Origin: Simiduia aestuariiviva
GTDB lineage: Bacteria > Pseudomonadota > Gammaproteobacteria > Pseudomonadales > Cellvibrionaceae
DNA: 64,000 nt
Direction: 5' to 3'
Assembly: GCF_014192475.1 (NCBI RefSeq)
Contig: NZ_JACHXZ010000003.1
Span: 434,001-498,000 of the forward strand
The first letter of the stretch is position 1; the number at the start of each line of letters is the position of its first letter. The notes under the pieces are model-generated. The model saw only the letters and a list, made by a program, of their open reading frames with translations, searched no databases and was not told the DNA's origin. Made by a program: the position numbers and the translations under genes. This document shows positions 35,665-45,644 of the stretch, piece after piece.

Positions 35665-36939
35665 TTGAACATAGAACACGCTAGCCAAGAGCAACTCCGA
35701 CTTTGGGAACACCAATTAGCGGCCGATTACGCGGCCATTGTCGCCCGCAAACTTAATCTAGACCTCACGCGCGGCAAGCCTTCAGCCGAGCAGCTGAGCC
35801 TCTCTGATGATCTCGATGGCATCTTGAAAGGAAATTACAAAAGTCTCGACGGAACCGATACGCGCAATTATGGCGGCGGCGAAGGATTACCCGAGGCCCG
35901 CGCACTGGGCGCGGCTATTCTGGATGCCAGCCCTAGCGAAACTCTAGCGCTGGGCAACTCCAGCCTTACCCTCATGTTTCAATGTCTGCTCAATGCCGTT
36001 CAATTTGGCTTTGATGGCCCCGATAGCGCGTGGCACAAACGCGGCAAAATGACATTTATCTGCCCGACTCCCGGCTACGATCGGCACTTCACCTTGTGCG
36101 AACAACTGGGCATCCAGATGATTGCGGTGGATATGGGGCCAGAAGGCCCCAATATGGACCAGGTTGAACAGCTTATTGACCAAGACCCCAGCATTTGCGG
36201 CATGTGGTGCGTTCCGAAATATGCCAACCCCACCGGCGTCACCTATAGCGACGCGGTAGTGGATCGCATGGCCAAACTGGCCAAGCGCGCGCAACCTGGT
36301 TTTCGGATTTTTTGGGACAACGCCTACGCGGTGCATGACCTCGCCGAACCACAAACCCTCGCGAGCATTATGGCGGCGTGCAACATCGCCGGCACCCAAG
36401 ATTCCGTCATTCAATTCGCCTCCACATCCAAAATTACCCACGCCGGCGCTGGCGTTGCCTTTGTCGCCATGAGCGCGCGCAACTTGACCAGCTTCAAAAC
36501 ATTTTTAAATAGCCAGAGCATTGGTCCCGACAAGGTGAATCAATTGCGCCACATGCGCCTGTTACCGGACATGGCGCACCTTCGGAACCACATGCAGGCC
36601 CATGCCCGCATTTTGCAACCGCGTTTCGACGCCGTCTCGTCGGCCCTCGACGCGGCCTTTACCGGCACCGATTTAGGCCAGTGGGAAACACCCAAGGGCG
36701 GCTATTTCGTCTCATTCGATACGCAGCCAGGTTGCGCCCAGCTTGTGGTGCAAATGGCGGCCGAAGCCGGCGTAAAATTGACTCCGGCCGGCGCCACCTT
36801 TCCCTATGGCAAGGACCCTCAGGATCGAAACATTCGCATCGCGCCCTCAGTTCCCTCCGTCGCCGAAGTGATAGCTGCCATGGAGGTGTTTGTCACCTGC
36901 GTAAAATTGGCCAGCGTGCGCAGGAAACTCGCCGCTTAA
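35665..36939 (+). CDS. PLP-dependent aminotransferase, aspartate type (subgroup Ic-like)
   Basis: A 424-residue fold-type I aminotransferase. The internal aldimine Lys is 256 in STSKITHAGAG. WDNAYAVHDL holds the Asp and Tyr that contact the cofactor, KYANPTGVTYS gives the N-P-x-G motif, and the DLTRGKPSAEQLSL start is characteristic of the PF12897 group of bacterial aspartate aminotransferases (Ic). It should interconvert amino acids and 2-oxo acids, plausibly aspartate and glutamate. The start is TTG 35665 with GAGG seven bases upstream. It is alone in its transcription unit, ending at a bidirectional terminator shared with nhaA. Confidence 0.85.
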   Translation: MNIEHASQEQLRLWEHQLAADYAAIVARKLNLDLTRGKPSAEQLSLSDDLDGILKGNYKSLDGTDTRNYGGGEGLPEARALGAAILDASPSETLALGNSSLTLMFQCLLNAVQFGFDGPDSAWHKRGKMTFICPTPGYDRHFTLCEQLGIQMIAVDMGPEGPNMDQVEQLIDQDPSICGMWCVPKYANPTGVTYSDAVVDRMAKLAKRAQPGFRIFWDNAYAVHDLAEPQTLASIMAACNIAGTQDSVIQFASTSKITHAGAGVAFVAMSARNLTSFKTFLNSQSIGPDKVNQLRHMRLLPDMAHLRNHMQAHARILQPRFDAVSSALDAAFTGTDLGQWETPKGGYFVSFDTQPGCAQLVVQMAAEAGVKLTPAGATFPYGKDPQDRNIRIAPSVPSVAEVIAAMEVFVTCVKLASVRRKLAA

Positions 36940-36965
36940 CGCTACCCCACAAATACTGACTCCAC

Positions 36966-36998
36966 AAAAAAACAGCAGCCATCGGCTGCTGTTTTTAT
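36966..36998. terminator. Bidirectional terminator between aminotransferase and nhaA
   Basis: AACAGCAGCC (36971-36980) pairs with GGCTGCTGTT (36984-36993) around ATC. A-runs before and T-runs after make it usable on both strands; it serves the two converging genes. Confidence 0.9.
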
Positions 36999-37041
36999 TT
37001 TTACAAATGGACTTTGCGCACGCCCTTTCGGTGCGCCAACG

Positions 37042-38370
37042 TCAATCCGTTTTATCGGGCAATTTGTTTGCGGGATCGTCGGGTGGCAGCCCCAATGTCT
37101 GGTCTTTAAACCACGCCGCCGCATCGGTTAACGACTCCATGGGCGAGCCCACAGACGATGGAATATAAATAACCTCGTCGGCAGACTCCACCGCTTTAAC
37201 CCCAAAGCGCAATACCAAATATCCCATCACGCCTGACAAGAGCGAGCCCACTAACACCGCCAAGCGATCCGCGCCTTGGAACAAGCCGTCGTCTTCAAAA
37301 GCCAGCGAGTTAACAAACAGGCTCATGGTAAATCCGACACCGGTGAGCAGTGCGACGCCGTACAGCGATACCCAATTGGCCCCCTTGGGCAGCGTGGCAA
37401 TTTTGCATTTTATCGCCAACCAACTAAACCCAAATACCCCTAACTGCTTACCGATAAACAGACCAAAAATAATGCCGAGCGGCGCACCCTCCGATAGCTG
37501 AGCCACGGAAATACTGCGCAAATCAATGCCCGCATTACAAAAAGCAAACAGCGGCAAGATGAAGAAACTTACCCAATAATGCAGGTCATGCTCCATATTT
37601 TTAGACGGTGAAAACTGTTCACCGCGATCGTTTTTAGCCTTGAGCGGAATCATAAACGCCAGCGCCACTCCGGCGAGCGTCGCGTGCACCCCCGACTTCA
37701 ACACACTGACCCACAACACCACGCCCACAATGACATAGGCGGCGCGTCGAAATACACCCAACCGATTCATGACAAATAAAACGGTCAGCGCCATGCTAGC
37801 GACCCAAATAGACGCAGTGGAAAGATCAGTGGTATAGAACAGGGCAATAATAATAATCGCACCCAGGTCATCAATGATGGCGAGCGCCATGAGAAAAACT
37901 TTTAATGACAGTGGCACGCGATTGCCCAGCAGCGTGAGAATACCGAGCGCAAACGCGATATCAGTGGCGGTGGGAATAGCCCAGCCGCGCATCGCAAGAT
38001 CGTCGCCGGCATTGACGTAGACATAACACAGCGCCGGCACCAACATGCCTCCAATGGCTGCTATGCCCGGCAGCGTCATTTGTGATACTGAGCTTAAGTT
38101 TCCTTCAACTAATTCACGCTTTACTTCAAGACCAATCAGAAGGAAAAATACGGCCATCAAACCATCGTTAATCCACAACAATAGGGGCTTGGCAATTTCT
38201 AACGCCCCCAACTGCACCGCCACCGGCGTATGCAAAAACGCGTCATACCAACCGCTAGCGAATGAATTTTTCAGCGCCAGGGCCAATAAAGTGGTTGTGA
38301 TCAATACAATGCCCGCGGAAGTATCTCGTTTAATAAACTGATAAAACCACTGGTTAAAGGCTTCTGACAT
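37042..38370 (-). CDS. nhaA: Na+/H+ antiporter NhaA
   Basis: A 442-residue inner-membrane protein with about twelve transmembrane helices. Asp 137 (TATDIAF) and the paired Asp 167-168 (AIIDDLGA) match the essential acidic residues of E. coli NhaA (D133, D163, D164). It exports Na+ (or Li+) in exchange for protons and would suit a marine host. A C-terminal tail of about 60 residues beyond the last helix is longer than in E. coli. It is transcribed alone, in the same direction as the CPA-type antiporter gene upstream (138 bases apart). Confidence 0.95.
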   Translation of the reverse strand: MSEAFNQWFYQFIKRDTSAGIVLITTTLLALALKNSFASGWYDAFLHTPVAVQLGALEIAKPLLLWINDGLMAVFFLLIGLEVKRELVEGNLSSVSQMTLPGIAAIGGMLVPALCYVYVNAGDDLAMRGWAIPTATDIAFALGILTLLGNRVPLSLKVFLMALAIIDDLGAIIIIALFYTTDLSTASIWVASMALTVLFVMNRLGVFRRAAYVIVGVVLWVSVLKSGVHATLAGVALAFMIPLKAKNDRGEQFSPSKNMEHDLHYWVSFFILPLFAFCNAGIDLRSISVAQLSEGAPLGIIFGLFIGKQLGVFGFSWLAIKCKIATLPKGANWVSLYGVALLTGVGFTMSLFVNSLAFEDDGLFQGADRLAVLVGSLLSGVMGYLVLRFGVKAVESADEVIYIPSSVGSPMESLTDAAAWFKDQTLGLPPDDPANKLPDKTD

Positions 38371-38508
38371 AGATCCTCCTCTGATGGATACCGCACCAGC
38401 CTAGCAAAATAATTGCGCGCCTAAAACACAGGCGCGCTAATACAGCGTTTGACAATGAGGCACGAAACCACACCATGAAATACACAATCACAACAACAAA
38501 ATGTGTCG

Positions 38509-40428
38509 CTAGGCTTCACTTGGGGCATCGGGATTGATGGGTTTGGCCTCTCGCTCTTTGGCTTCCTGCAAGGCTCTTTCATCGGCTTCTTTTTGCAGTC
38601 GGGCCGCCTCTTCACGCGCCTCACGTGCAGCTTTTTCTTCAGCCGTTTCGGGTGTAATTAAACTGACGATCTGCCAATCAGCCTTGGGCTTAAAGTCGTG
38701 GCTAATGGTGTAGAAAAATACCTTGCCATTGGGGTCGAGTGCACACAGCGGTAGCGCACGGGCACCGTAGGTTTCACCATAATGTTCAAGCGTAAACGAA
38801 TCGGATATACGCGTCGTTTTTATGGTTGCCCCTTTGGCAACCAGCGCCGCAAGCCGCCCATAAGTTGCAGTTTCAGCAAACAGACCCAACTTTTTCGCGT
38901 AGGCTTCAGACACCTGATGGGAGGCGCGATTTTCCTGTTCATTGGCGCTTAGACCGAGCACAGACCCTTTGCCCATGGCATGCTCAAAGTGATAGGTCAC
39001 CAGCGGATTCAACTGCCGATAGGGCGACATTACCAACACGCGGCCAGTGGCCGACAAGTCCATGGTGCGGCGCGCGTGCTCCGATATAGGATTGCCATAA
39101 TAGGTCGGAATGTTATCCATACGGGCTTGGCGTATGGAATCCCAGTTAGTGTCAGCAATGCGCACTGGAATGTTTTTATCCTTCATTTCTAGGGCAAACA
39201 TCCGCGCAAATTTACTGCCCCCAAAAATGAGAATGCCGTTGGGTGTAGGCGCGCGCTGGCCCAGAAAATTCGCCACGTGCACGGCGGTTAAACTTTGCAG
39301 CACTACGGTGGCGATGATGACCAAAAACACCATGGGCACGAGCAGATCGGCTTCAGCGTAACCCAGGGTTTCCAACTTCAATGCAAACAGAGCCGATACC
39401 GCCGCTGCCACAATACCCCGTGGCGCAATCCAAGCGAGCAAGCCCAGCTCTCGCCAATTGAGACCCGAGCCCACTGAGGAAACCAATACTGAAATAGGTC
39501 GCGCAATAAAAATAATGGCAAACAACACCAAAATTGCGCCCCAACCCACCTGCATGATGGAGCCAAAATCGAGCCGCGCCGCCAACAAAATAAACAGGGC
39601 GGAGATGAGCAGCACACTCAAGGTTTCTTTAAATTCGAGGATGTCGTCAACATCCACGTCTTTCATGTTGGCCAGCCACATGCCCATAACCGTGACCGTG
39701 AGCAGGCCCGATTCGTGGGCAATGGCATTGGAGATGGCAAAGGCACCGAGCATCAAGGTCAGCACCGCCGTATTCTGCAAATAGTGCGGCACCCAATTTT
39801 TGCGCACCACCATGCCCAAAAAGTAGCCCATGATGGCGCCCAAGCCCAGCCCCACCAATAACACCAAGCCAAAGGTCTGCAGCGTATGCGTCCACGCATC
39901 TTGTGCGGCGATGACATACTCATAGACAAGCACCGCCAGCAACGCGCCCACTGGGTCAATAACGATGCCCTCCCAGCGCAATATATTGGCCACTTTGGCA
40001 GAGGGCCGCACAGAGCGAAGCATTGGCACAATGACCGTCGGCCCAGTAACCGTGACAATGGCACCGAATAAAAACGCCATTTGCCAAGACATGCCCAAAG
40101 CCCAATGGGCGACAGGCGTGGCAACGGCCCACGTCACCAAGGCGCCAACGGTGCACAAATTGCGCACCATGGTGCCGTGACCCGCCAAATCTTCAAACTT
40201 TAGGGTCAGTGCACCCTCAAATAAAATGATGGCTACCGACAGCGACACCAACGGAAACAGTAGATCGCCAAACAATGCATCCGGATTTAACAGGCCCAAG
40301 GTGGGGCCTAGTAAAATGCCGGATACCAAGAGCGGCAAAATCGCGGGCAGCTTTACCTTGTAGGCAAGGTACTGACAAGCAATCGAAAGTAAGCCAACGG
40401 CGACCAAAAGGGCCATAGGGTCCATCAT
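38509..40428 (-). CDS. CPA-type monovalent cation:proton antiporter with TrkA-N-like domain
   Basis: A 639-residue inner-membrane protein. Residues 1-385 form a cation:proton exchanger with about 12 helices (LPLLVSGILLGPTLGLLNP, EGALTLKFEDL, WEGIVIDPVGA, WIAPRGIVAAAVSALFAL). Residues about 390-540 look like a nucleotide-binding RCK/TrkA-N domain (GILIFGGSKFARMFALEMKD). A charged, Glu/Ala/Lys-rich coiled tail (about 590-639) follows. It should exchange Na+ or K+ for protons, regulated by nucleotide or ions. ATG 40428 follows GAGGA. Upstream genes on the same strand encode an MscS-type channel and a LysE exporter, so a small ion-homeostasis cluster is plausible. Confidence 0.9.
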   Translation of the reverse strand: MMDPMALLVAVGLLSIACQYLAYKVKLPAILPLLVSGILLGPTLGLLNPDALFGDLLFPLVSLSVAIILFEGALTLKFEDLAGHGTMVRNLCTVGALVTWAVATPVAHWALGMSWQMAFLFGAIVTVTGPTVIVPMLRSVRPSAKVANILRWEGIVIDPVGALLAVLVYEYVIAAQDAWTHTLQTFGLVLLVGLGLGAIMGYFLGMVVRKNWVPHYLQNTAVLTLMLGAFAISNAIAHESGLLTVTVMGMWLANMKDVDVDDILEFKETLSVLLISALFILLAARLDFGSIMQVGWGAILVLFAIIFIARPISVLVSSVGSGLNWRELGLLAWIAPRGIVAAAVSALFALKLETLGYAEADLLVPMVFLVIIATVVLQSLTAVHVANFLGQRAPTPNGILIFGGSKFARMFALEMKDKNIPVRIADTNWDSIRQARMDNIPTYYGNPISEHARRTMDLSATGRVLVMSPYRQLNPLVTYHFEHAMGKGSVLGLSANEQENRASHQVSEAYAKKLGLFAETATYGRLAALVAKGATIKTTRISDSFTLEHYGETYGARALPLCALDPNGKVFFYTISHDFKPKADWQIVSLITPETAEEKAAREAREEAARLQKEADERALQEAKEREAKPINPDAPSEA

Positions 40429-40460
40429 TTAACGTCCTCGTCCAAAATACTTCACAAGAC

Positions 40461-41186
40461 TCATTGATCCTTTGCCAAAGCCGGGGCCGAAGCCTGGCTC
40501 GCTCGGATCAGGGCACCCTGTAACTTAACCGTCGGCACCGCCAGTGTGTCCCCGTCATCTAATGCTAACAACACGCGCTGGGCATTTTTATGAATGATTC
40601 TGCCATTCACCGTCTGTTCACCAAATCCCAGCTGAATATCGCTACCCACACCAAAGGGCACTATTTCATCACTGAGCTCCTCGGTGGGCCCCACGAGCGG
40701 CTTTTGTTTAAGGCGCACGACGGGCTTTTGCAAAATTAAATTGTTGGGGTAGGTAATTAGCTCGCCCCGAAGGTTCCGGATCAACACGTGGAACAGGGTA
40801 ATGTCCTCCACCTGCCCGCTAATATCGACGTCCTTCTCCACCACCGACACCCAATCGCCCACGCGATAAGGGAAGCTGAAAAAGATGATGGAACTCGCCG
40901 TGATATTGCTCAAAATTGACCATTGCGCAAAAAACGCGACGCCCACCACGGCGAAAACAGAGCTCAGTAGCACCTCGACATCGCCGAAATCCAGCCCCAG
41001 GAGACCCAGTGCCACTAAACCGTAGACGATAAACAGCACCGTGTTGACCGAGCGCAACGCAAACGCCAACCCCAACTCGCTCACCGCCTGCTTCACTGCC
41101 AGTTTACGTAAACCGGCCCCCAGTAGATGACGGCACAGCAATAAACCCAAGGTTGCACTGCCAATGAGCGCAATAGTGGTCAACAT
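40461..41186 (-). CDS. MscS-family mechanosensitive channel
   Basis: A 241-residue membrane protein. About three transmembrane helices (residues 4-20, about 50-70, about 78-100) lead to the MscS pore-helix region and a beta domain (FPYRVGDWVSVVEKDVDISGQVEDITLFHVLIRN is split by the usual gating loop; NLRGELITYPNNLILQKPV is typical). It should open under osmotic stress. The start ATG 41186 replaces an upstream GTG frame that would overlap the LysE gene. It is 32 bases upstream of the CPA-type antiporter gene. Confidence 0.88.
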   Translation of the reverse strand: MLTTIALIGSATLGLLLCRHLLGAGLRKLAVKQAVSELGLAFALRSVNTVLFIVYGLVALGLLGLDFGDVEVLLSSVFAVVGVAFFAQWSILSNITASSIIFFSFPYRVGDWVSVVEKDVDISGQVEDITLFHVLIRNLRGELITYPNNLILQKPVVRLKQKPLVGPTEELSDEIVPFGVGSDIQLGFGEQTVNGRIIHKNAQRVLLALDDGDTLAVPTVKLQGALIRASQASAPALAKDQ

Positions 41187-41248
41187 CTTAGTCTCAATAC
41201 CTTCTAGTAACACCGTGCCAGTCCTGTATGTTGGAACGATTGCAACGG

Positions 41249-41860
41249 CTAGCCTACGGCTAACCAAACACCCACGATTGCCATCAAACTGCCCGCAATG
41301 CGATTGAGCCAGTTGGCGCCGCCGGCGCGCGCCAAAAATCGGCTTAAATGCTTACCACCACTGGCGTAGAGCAGCAGTGAGGTAAATTCGATGACCACTA
41401 TAACCGTCAGCAAACCCGCCATTTGGGTCCAGAGCGGTAGATCATCGCGCAAGAAGGGGGGCAGCAAAGCCACCATGAAGGCCCACCCTTTGGGGTTGCT
41501 TACCGCCGTGGTAAAGCCCTGCAGCGCCAAATCCCAGCGGGTTTGCGGCGTGTTGCCGTGGGCGCTCAAATCCGGCGGCGGTGCGCGCCAAAGCTTCCAG
41601 CCGAGCCACAATAAATAGGCCCCGCCCACATAGCGAAACACCGTAAACAATGTGGGGTAATTGAGCATTAGCGCCGCCACCCCCAGCACCGCTGCCACCG
41701 CCACTAGCGCCACGCCCAACAATTCTCCGGCCATCATCCACAGGCTGCGGCGCACACCCACAGCCATACCTAAAGTCAGCGCAAGGGTCATGCACATGCC
41801 AGGGGAGATGGATACGAGAAAAAAGGTCGGTATGAATAACGCCAGTAAACCTATGTCCAT
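41249..41860 (-). CDS. LysE-family exporter
   Basis: A 203-residue inner-membrane protein with six hydrophobic segments, the LysE/RhtB plan. The signature SPGMCMTLALTLGMAVGVRRS near residues 19-40 and NPKGWAFMVALLPPFL near 115-130 are characteristic. It probably exports amino acids or similar small molecules; specificity cannot be read. It is 62 bases upstream of the MscS-type gene, same strand. Confidence 0.88.
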   Translation of the reverse strand: MDIGLLALFIPTFFLVSISPGMCMTLALTLGMAVGVRRSLWMMAGELLGVALVAVAAVLGVAALMLNYPTLFTVFRYVGGAYLLWLGWKLWRAPPPDLSAHGNTPQTRWDLALQGFTTAVSNPKGWAFMVALLPPFLRDDLPLWTQMAGLLTVIVVIEFTSLLLYASGGKHLSRFLARAGGANWLNRIAGSLMAIVGVWLAVG

Positions 41861-42056
41861 TGGCCTATCGTCGTCAATTTGGGAGAGCCATTGTGGGCAA
41901 GGCTTCCGCCACTGTAAAGGCCTGAAAAAGCTTTTTGCGGGCTTTGTGAGCGCTCACTAATGGTGCGCGGCAACGTCCTAAAGCCATGTGGAACACTAAG
42001 ACATGCACGTTGAAAATTAGGGGTTATAGCGATAGCAAGCACTCACTACAGGCCAA

Positions 42057-42395
42057 CTATGAATCGCTTTGCGGCTTGGGTATTCCGCCGCCGAAGGGAA
42101 AGTGCGCAACCTTGTCGCCACCCTTGATATCCACCACTTTGGGGGCACCTTCGTGCTCCACTTCATCGATGCGAATGATGCTGTGCAATGGGATATAGGA
42201 GCGTTTCACCTTGGCAAATTCACTTTTCAGCTTCTCTTCACCAGGGTCGACAATCATGGCGGACTTCTCACCAAAGACGAACTCTTCCACCTCAATGAAA
42301 CCGTACATTTCACTTTGATAGATGGCCCGCGCGTAAACCTCATACACCTGATTTTGGTTGTAAAAGATCACTTTATAGGTGGGATTGACTGACAT
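42057..42395 (-). CDS. DUF1820-family protein
   Basis: A 112-residue soluble protein with start ATG 42395. The beginning [19 protein letters not shown] and [21 protein letters not shown] are the DUF1820 family pattern; length fits. The function is unknown. It is divergent from miaB, as is common in Pseudomonas-like genomes. The frame extends to 42542, but this part overlaps the miaB promoter and is not typical of the family. Confidence 0.8.
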   Translation of the reverse strand: MSVNPTYKVIFYNQNQVYEVYARAIYQSEMYGFIEVEEFVFGEKSAMIVDPGEEKLKSEFAKVKRSYIPLHSIIRIDEVEHEGAPKVVDIKGGDKVAHFPFGGGIPKPQSDS

Positions 42396-42511
42396 AGCAC
42401 TAACATACCGAGAGTAAAGGGGGCGGCGCTGAAACGGTGGGCCACCCAAAAGGCGCGCAAGGATACCATAAAAGGCCGAACTGCCAACTGGGCAAGCCAC
42501 CGCCCGCCCGC

Positions 42512-42517
42512 TATAAT
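42512..42517 (+). promoter_or_regulatory. -10 element (TATAAT) upstream of miaB
   Basis: TATAATGCGCGGCC is a consensus -10 with a GC-rich discriminator, 46 bases before the miaB start. A GGGCAA near 42490 may be a weak -35. Confidence 0.55.
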
Positions 42518-42563
42518 GCGCGGCCATTTTTCGATTGTTCAAGTTTTATACAGGTATCACCTT

Positions 42564-43928
42564 ATGTCTACATCTGAAAAGGCCGTTAAAAAGCTCTACA
42601 TCAAGACGCACGGCTGCCAGATGAACGAGTACGACTCAGCGCGCATGCGCGATCTACTGGGCGACTCCCATCAAATGGTGACCACTGACAATCCCGATGA
42701 AGCCGATGTGCTGCTCATCAACACCTGCTCTATTCGCGAAAAGGCCCAAGAAAAGCTGTTTCACCAGCTCGGCCGCTGGAAGCATTACAAAGATAGCCGC
42801 CCTGACGTGGTGATTGGCGTGGGCGGTTGCGTGGCCAGCCAAGAGGGCGAGGCCATCAGCGAGCGAGCGCCCTTTGTGGATTTGATCTTTGGCCCGCAAA
42901 CCCTGCACCGCCTGCCCGAGATGATCGAAACCAAGCGCGATTCGGGCGCCGTGGTCGTGGACATCAGTTTTCCCGAGATCGAAAAGTTCGACCGCCTGCC
43001 GCAGCCCGAAGCCGATGGCGCCACCGCGTTCGTGTCCATCATGGAGGGTTGCTCCAAGTACTGCACCTTCTGCGTGGTGCCCTACACCCGCGGTGAAGAG
43101 GTCTCGCGCCCGCTCGACGCGGTACTCACGGAAGTGGCCCATCTGGCCGCGCAGGGCGTGCGCGAAATCAATCTGCTCGGTCAAAACGTGAACGCCTATC
43201 GCGGCGACACCGCCGATGGCCAAGTGGCCGATCTGGCCGAGTTGATCACCTACGTGGCCGCCATCGATGGCATCGACCGCATCCGCTTCACCACCAGCCA
43301 CCCCGTAGAGTTTTCGGACTCCTTGATCGAGGTGTACGGCAAGGTGCCCGAGCTAGTCAGCCATTTGCACCTGCCGGTGCAGTCGGGTTCCGATCGCATA
43401 TTGGCGGCCATGAAGCGCGGCCACACGGCGCTGGAGTACAAATCCAAACTGCGCCGGATTAAGAAAATTCGCCCCGACATCTGCTTCTCATCGGATTTTA
43501 TCGTGGGCTTCCCCGGCGAAACCGAGGCTGATTTTGAAGCCACCATGAAGCTCATCGAAGACATGAATTTCGATCTGTCGTTCAGCTTCATCTATAGCCG
43601 CCGCCCGGGTACGCCGGCGTCAGACCTACCCGACGACACACCGGAAGAGTTGAAAAAGCAACGACTGCAGCGACTGCAACACCAAATCAACCAGCAGGCC
43701 CAAATGATCGCCCGCCAAATGGTCGGCAATACCGAGCGCGTACTGGTCACCGGCGTCTCCAAAAAGGACCCCGGGCAATTGTCTGGCCGCACTGAAAACA
43801 ATCGCGTGGTGAATTTCCGCTGTGATCAGGCCGAACTCATCGGTAAGTTTGCCGATGTTCTGATTGAGGAAGCGCTACCCAACTCATTGCGCGGCACCCT
43901 GATCAGCTCGGAATTGGATGGTTTGTAA
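42564..43928 (+). CDS. miaB: tRNA-2-methylthio-N6-dimethylallyladenosine synthase MiaB
   Basis: A 454-residue radical-SAM enzyme. The N-terminal cluster cysteines are Cys 18 (HGCQMNE), one in NTCSIREKA (about 55) and one in GGCVASQEG (about 89). The radical-SAM CxxxCxxC is Cys 163, 167, 170 (CSKYCTFC). A TRAM domain is at the C-terminus (about 380-454). It adds the methylthio group to i6A37 of tRNAs reading codons that start with U. ATG 42564 is chosen; the frame runs back to 42516 but the family begins here and AGG lies upstream. It leads the miaB-ybeZ-ybeY-ybeX-lnt group, ending with a strong hairpin at 43936-43970. Confidence 0.96.
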   Translation: MSTSEKAVKKLYIKTHGCQMNEYDSARMRDLLGDSHQMVTTDNPDEADVLLINTCSIREKAQEKLFHQLGRWKHYKDSRPDVVIGVGGCVASQEGEAISERAPFVDLIFGPQTLHRLPEMIETKRDSGAVVVDISFPEIEKFDRLPQPEADGATAFVSIMEGCSKYCTFCVVPYTRGEEVSRPLDAVLTEVAHLAAQGVREINLLGQNVNAYRGDTADGQVADLAELITYVAAIDGIDRIRFTTSHPVEFSDSLIEVYGKVPELVSHLHLPVQSGSDRILAAMKRGHTALEYKSKLRRIKKIRPDICFSSDFIVGFPGETEADFEATMKLIEDMNFDLSFSFIYSRRPGTPASDLPDDTPEELKKQRLQRLQHQINQQAQMIARQMVGNTERVLVTGVSKKDPGQLSGRTENNRVVNFRCDQAELIGKFADVLIEEALPNSLRGTLISSELDGL

Positions 43929-43935
43929 TTCGGCC

Positions 43936-43970
43936 GCCTCTGGCCCGCGGCATTGCCGAGGGCCAGAGGC
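43936..43970 (+). other. Strong stem-loop after miaB, without T-run
   Basis: GCCTCTGGCCC (43936-43946) pairs perfectly with GGGCCAGAGGC (43960-43970), and the loop contains a further GGC/GCC pair. Only ACTCTTT follows, so it may be an mRNA-stabilising hairpin or a weak terminator. The 165-base gap to ybeZ holds nothing else clear. Confidence 0.5.
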
Positions 43971-44093
43971 ACTCTTTAAAGGGCTATAAGAAGCACCTTT
44001 TTTATAAAAAATTGGCCGTTCCCCGGCGTTCCCCCCCCTTCGACCTTAGGGTAATCTGGAACTACCGCCGACTTTAAAGGAAGACTCTTTCAT

Positions 44094-45119
44094 TTGAATA
44101 CCGCCGACACCCATACCCGTCAGGCCCCCGAGGCCGAAACCCGCAACACCTTCACCCTAGAACCCAACGACGCCAATCGGCTGGCCAACTTGTGTGGCCC
44201 CATGAACGAACACCTCAAGCAAATCGAAAAGCGGTTGAATATCAGTATTCACAACCGCGGCGCCGATTTTGCGTTGGTGGGCAGTGAACAGGCAGCGCTT
44301 GTGGCGCAACACATTTTGCAACGGCTCTACGCTGAACTCGACGGTGGCCAAATTCTAACCGCCGACGAAGTGCACCTAGCGCTGCAGCAGTCAGACGTCG
44401 AATCCATTTCAACGGCGACGCCCGCAGCGCCCAATACCCTGACGCTGATTCGCACGGCCAAATGCACGGTGCGCCCGCGCGGCGCCAACCAACAGCGCTA
44501 TGTAAAGGCCGTGCAGTCCAACGACATCAATTTCGGCGTGGGTCCAGCCGGCACCGGCAAAACCTACCTCGCCGTGGCCTGCGCGGTAGAGGCCCTGTTA
44601 AAAGACGAAGTCGAGCGCATTCTGCTGGTGCGGCCCGCGGTGGAAGCCGGTGAAAAGCTGGGCTTTTTGCCGGGCGACCTCTCGCAAAAGGTCGATCCCT
44701 ATCTGCGCCCACTGTACGACGCGCTATTTGAAATGCTCGGCTTTGACACGGTTGGCAAACTCATCGAACGCAACGTTATTGAAGTGGCACCGCTGGCCTA
44801 CATGCGCGGTCGCACACTCAACAACTCCTTTGTGATATTGGATGAAAGCCAAAATACCACCCGCGAGCAGATGAAAATGTTTTTGACCCGCATCGGCTTT
44901 GGCTCCACCGCCGTCATTACCGGCGACCCATCCCAAATCGACCTGCCGCGCGGCCAACACTCAGGCCTCAAGCACGTCATGGATGTATTGGCGAATGTAG
45001 CGGGTATCAGCTTCACCTACTTCCTGTCTAAAGACGTGGTGCGCCACCCGCTGGTGCAGCGCATTGTAGAGGCCTATGAAGAGCACGAAGCCCAGCAGCC
45101 GGACGACCCGCGACGATGA
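44094..45119 (+). CDS. ybeZ: PhoH-like ATPase YbeZ
   Basis: A 341-residue cytosolic ATPase. Walker A GPAGTGKT is at residues 150-157, Walker B VILDESQN near 247, and the TGDPSQIDLP motif follows. The N-terminal 115 residues carry a KH-like RNA-binding portion (RLNISIHNRGADFALVG). It acts with YbeY in ribosome and RNA metabolism. The start TTG 44094 has AAGGAAG about ten bases upstream. It overlaps ybeY by four bases (ATGA), indicating coupling. Confidence 0.93.
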   Translation: MNTADTHTRQAPEAETRNTFTLEPNDANRLANLCGPMNEHLKQIEKRLNISIHNRGADFALVGSEQAALVAQHILQRLYAELDGGQILTADEVHLALQQSDVESISTATPAAPNTLTLIRTAKCTVRPRGANQQRYVKAVQSNDINFGVGPAGTGKTYLAVACAVEALLKDEVERILLVRPAVEAGEKLGFLPGDLSQKVDPYLRPLYDALFEMLGFDTVGKLIERNVIEVAPLAYMRGRTLNNSFVILDESQNTTREQMKMFLTRIGFGSTAVITGDPSQIDLPRGQHSGLKHVMDVLANVAGISFTYFLSKDVVRHPLVQRIVEAYEEHEAQQPDDPRR

Positions 45120-45574
45120 TCACCGTCGATACGGAAATCGCCAGCACAGCACCCGACCTACCCAGCCAATCCCAGCTTGAACGCTGGGTGACTGCGGCCG
45201 TGGGCGAGCGTCGGTCCGAGGCCGAAGTGAGCCTTGTTATCGTCGACGAAGACCAAGGCCAAACGCTGAACCGCGACTACCGCGGCAAAGACTACCCCAC
45301 CAACGTGCTCTCGTTTCCCGCCGACCTCCCGCCCGAATTGGCATTGCCCCTGCTCGGCGATTTAGTGGTGTGCGCGCCTGTTGTAGCGCGTGAAGCGGCG
45401 GAGCAAGGCAAAGCGCTAGAGGCCCACTGGGCGCACATGTTGGTACACGGAACCTTGCATTTACTGGGCTTCGATCACATAGAAGACGCCGATGCCGACG
45501 CCATGGAAGCCCTCGAAACTGAGATACTTCACTGTCTCGGTTACCCTGCCCCCTATGCAGATCGGGATTCTTAA
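45116..45574 (+). CDS. ybeY: rRNA maturation endoribonuclease YbeY
   Basis: A 152-residue metalloenzyme. The zinc motif H-x3-H-x5-H is His 111, 115 and 121 in HGTLHLLGFDH, and the NVLSFPAD strand is typical. It takes part in 16S rRNA 3' maturation and ribosome quality control. The ATG overlaps the ybeZ stop. It is separated by 70 bases from ybeX. Confidence 0.95.
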   Translation: MITVDTEIASTAPDLPSQSQLERWVTAAVGERRSEAEVSLVIVDEDQGQTLNRDYRGKDYPTNVLSFPADLPPELALPLLGDLVVCAPVVAREAAEQGKALEAHWAHMLVHGTLHLLGFDHIEDADADAMEALETEILHCLGYPAPYADRDS

Positions 45575-45644
45575 GTAAAATGGCCCCTTTCGCCGCCCGC
45601 ATTGCGGCAACCATTTTTTAAACCACAAGGATATACCCCGCGCC

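Noticed and set aside
42654-43301. Long open frame on the minus strand inside miaB
   Set aside because: miaB is certain on the plus strand with complete motifs. The antisense frame is His/Gly/Val-rich low-complexity coding typical of a shadow in G+C-rich DNA.
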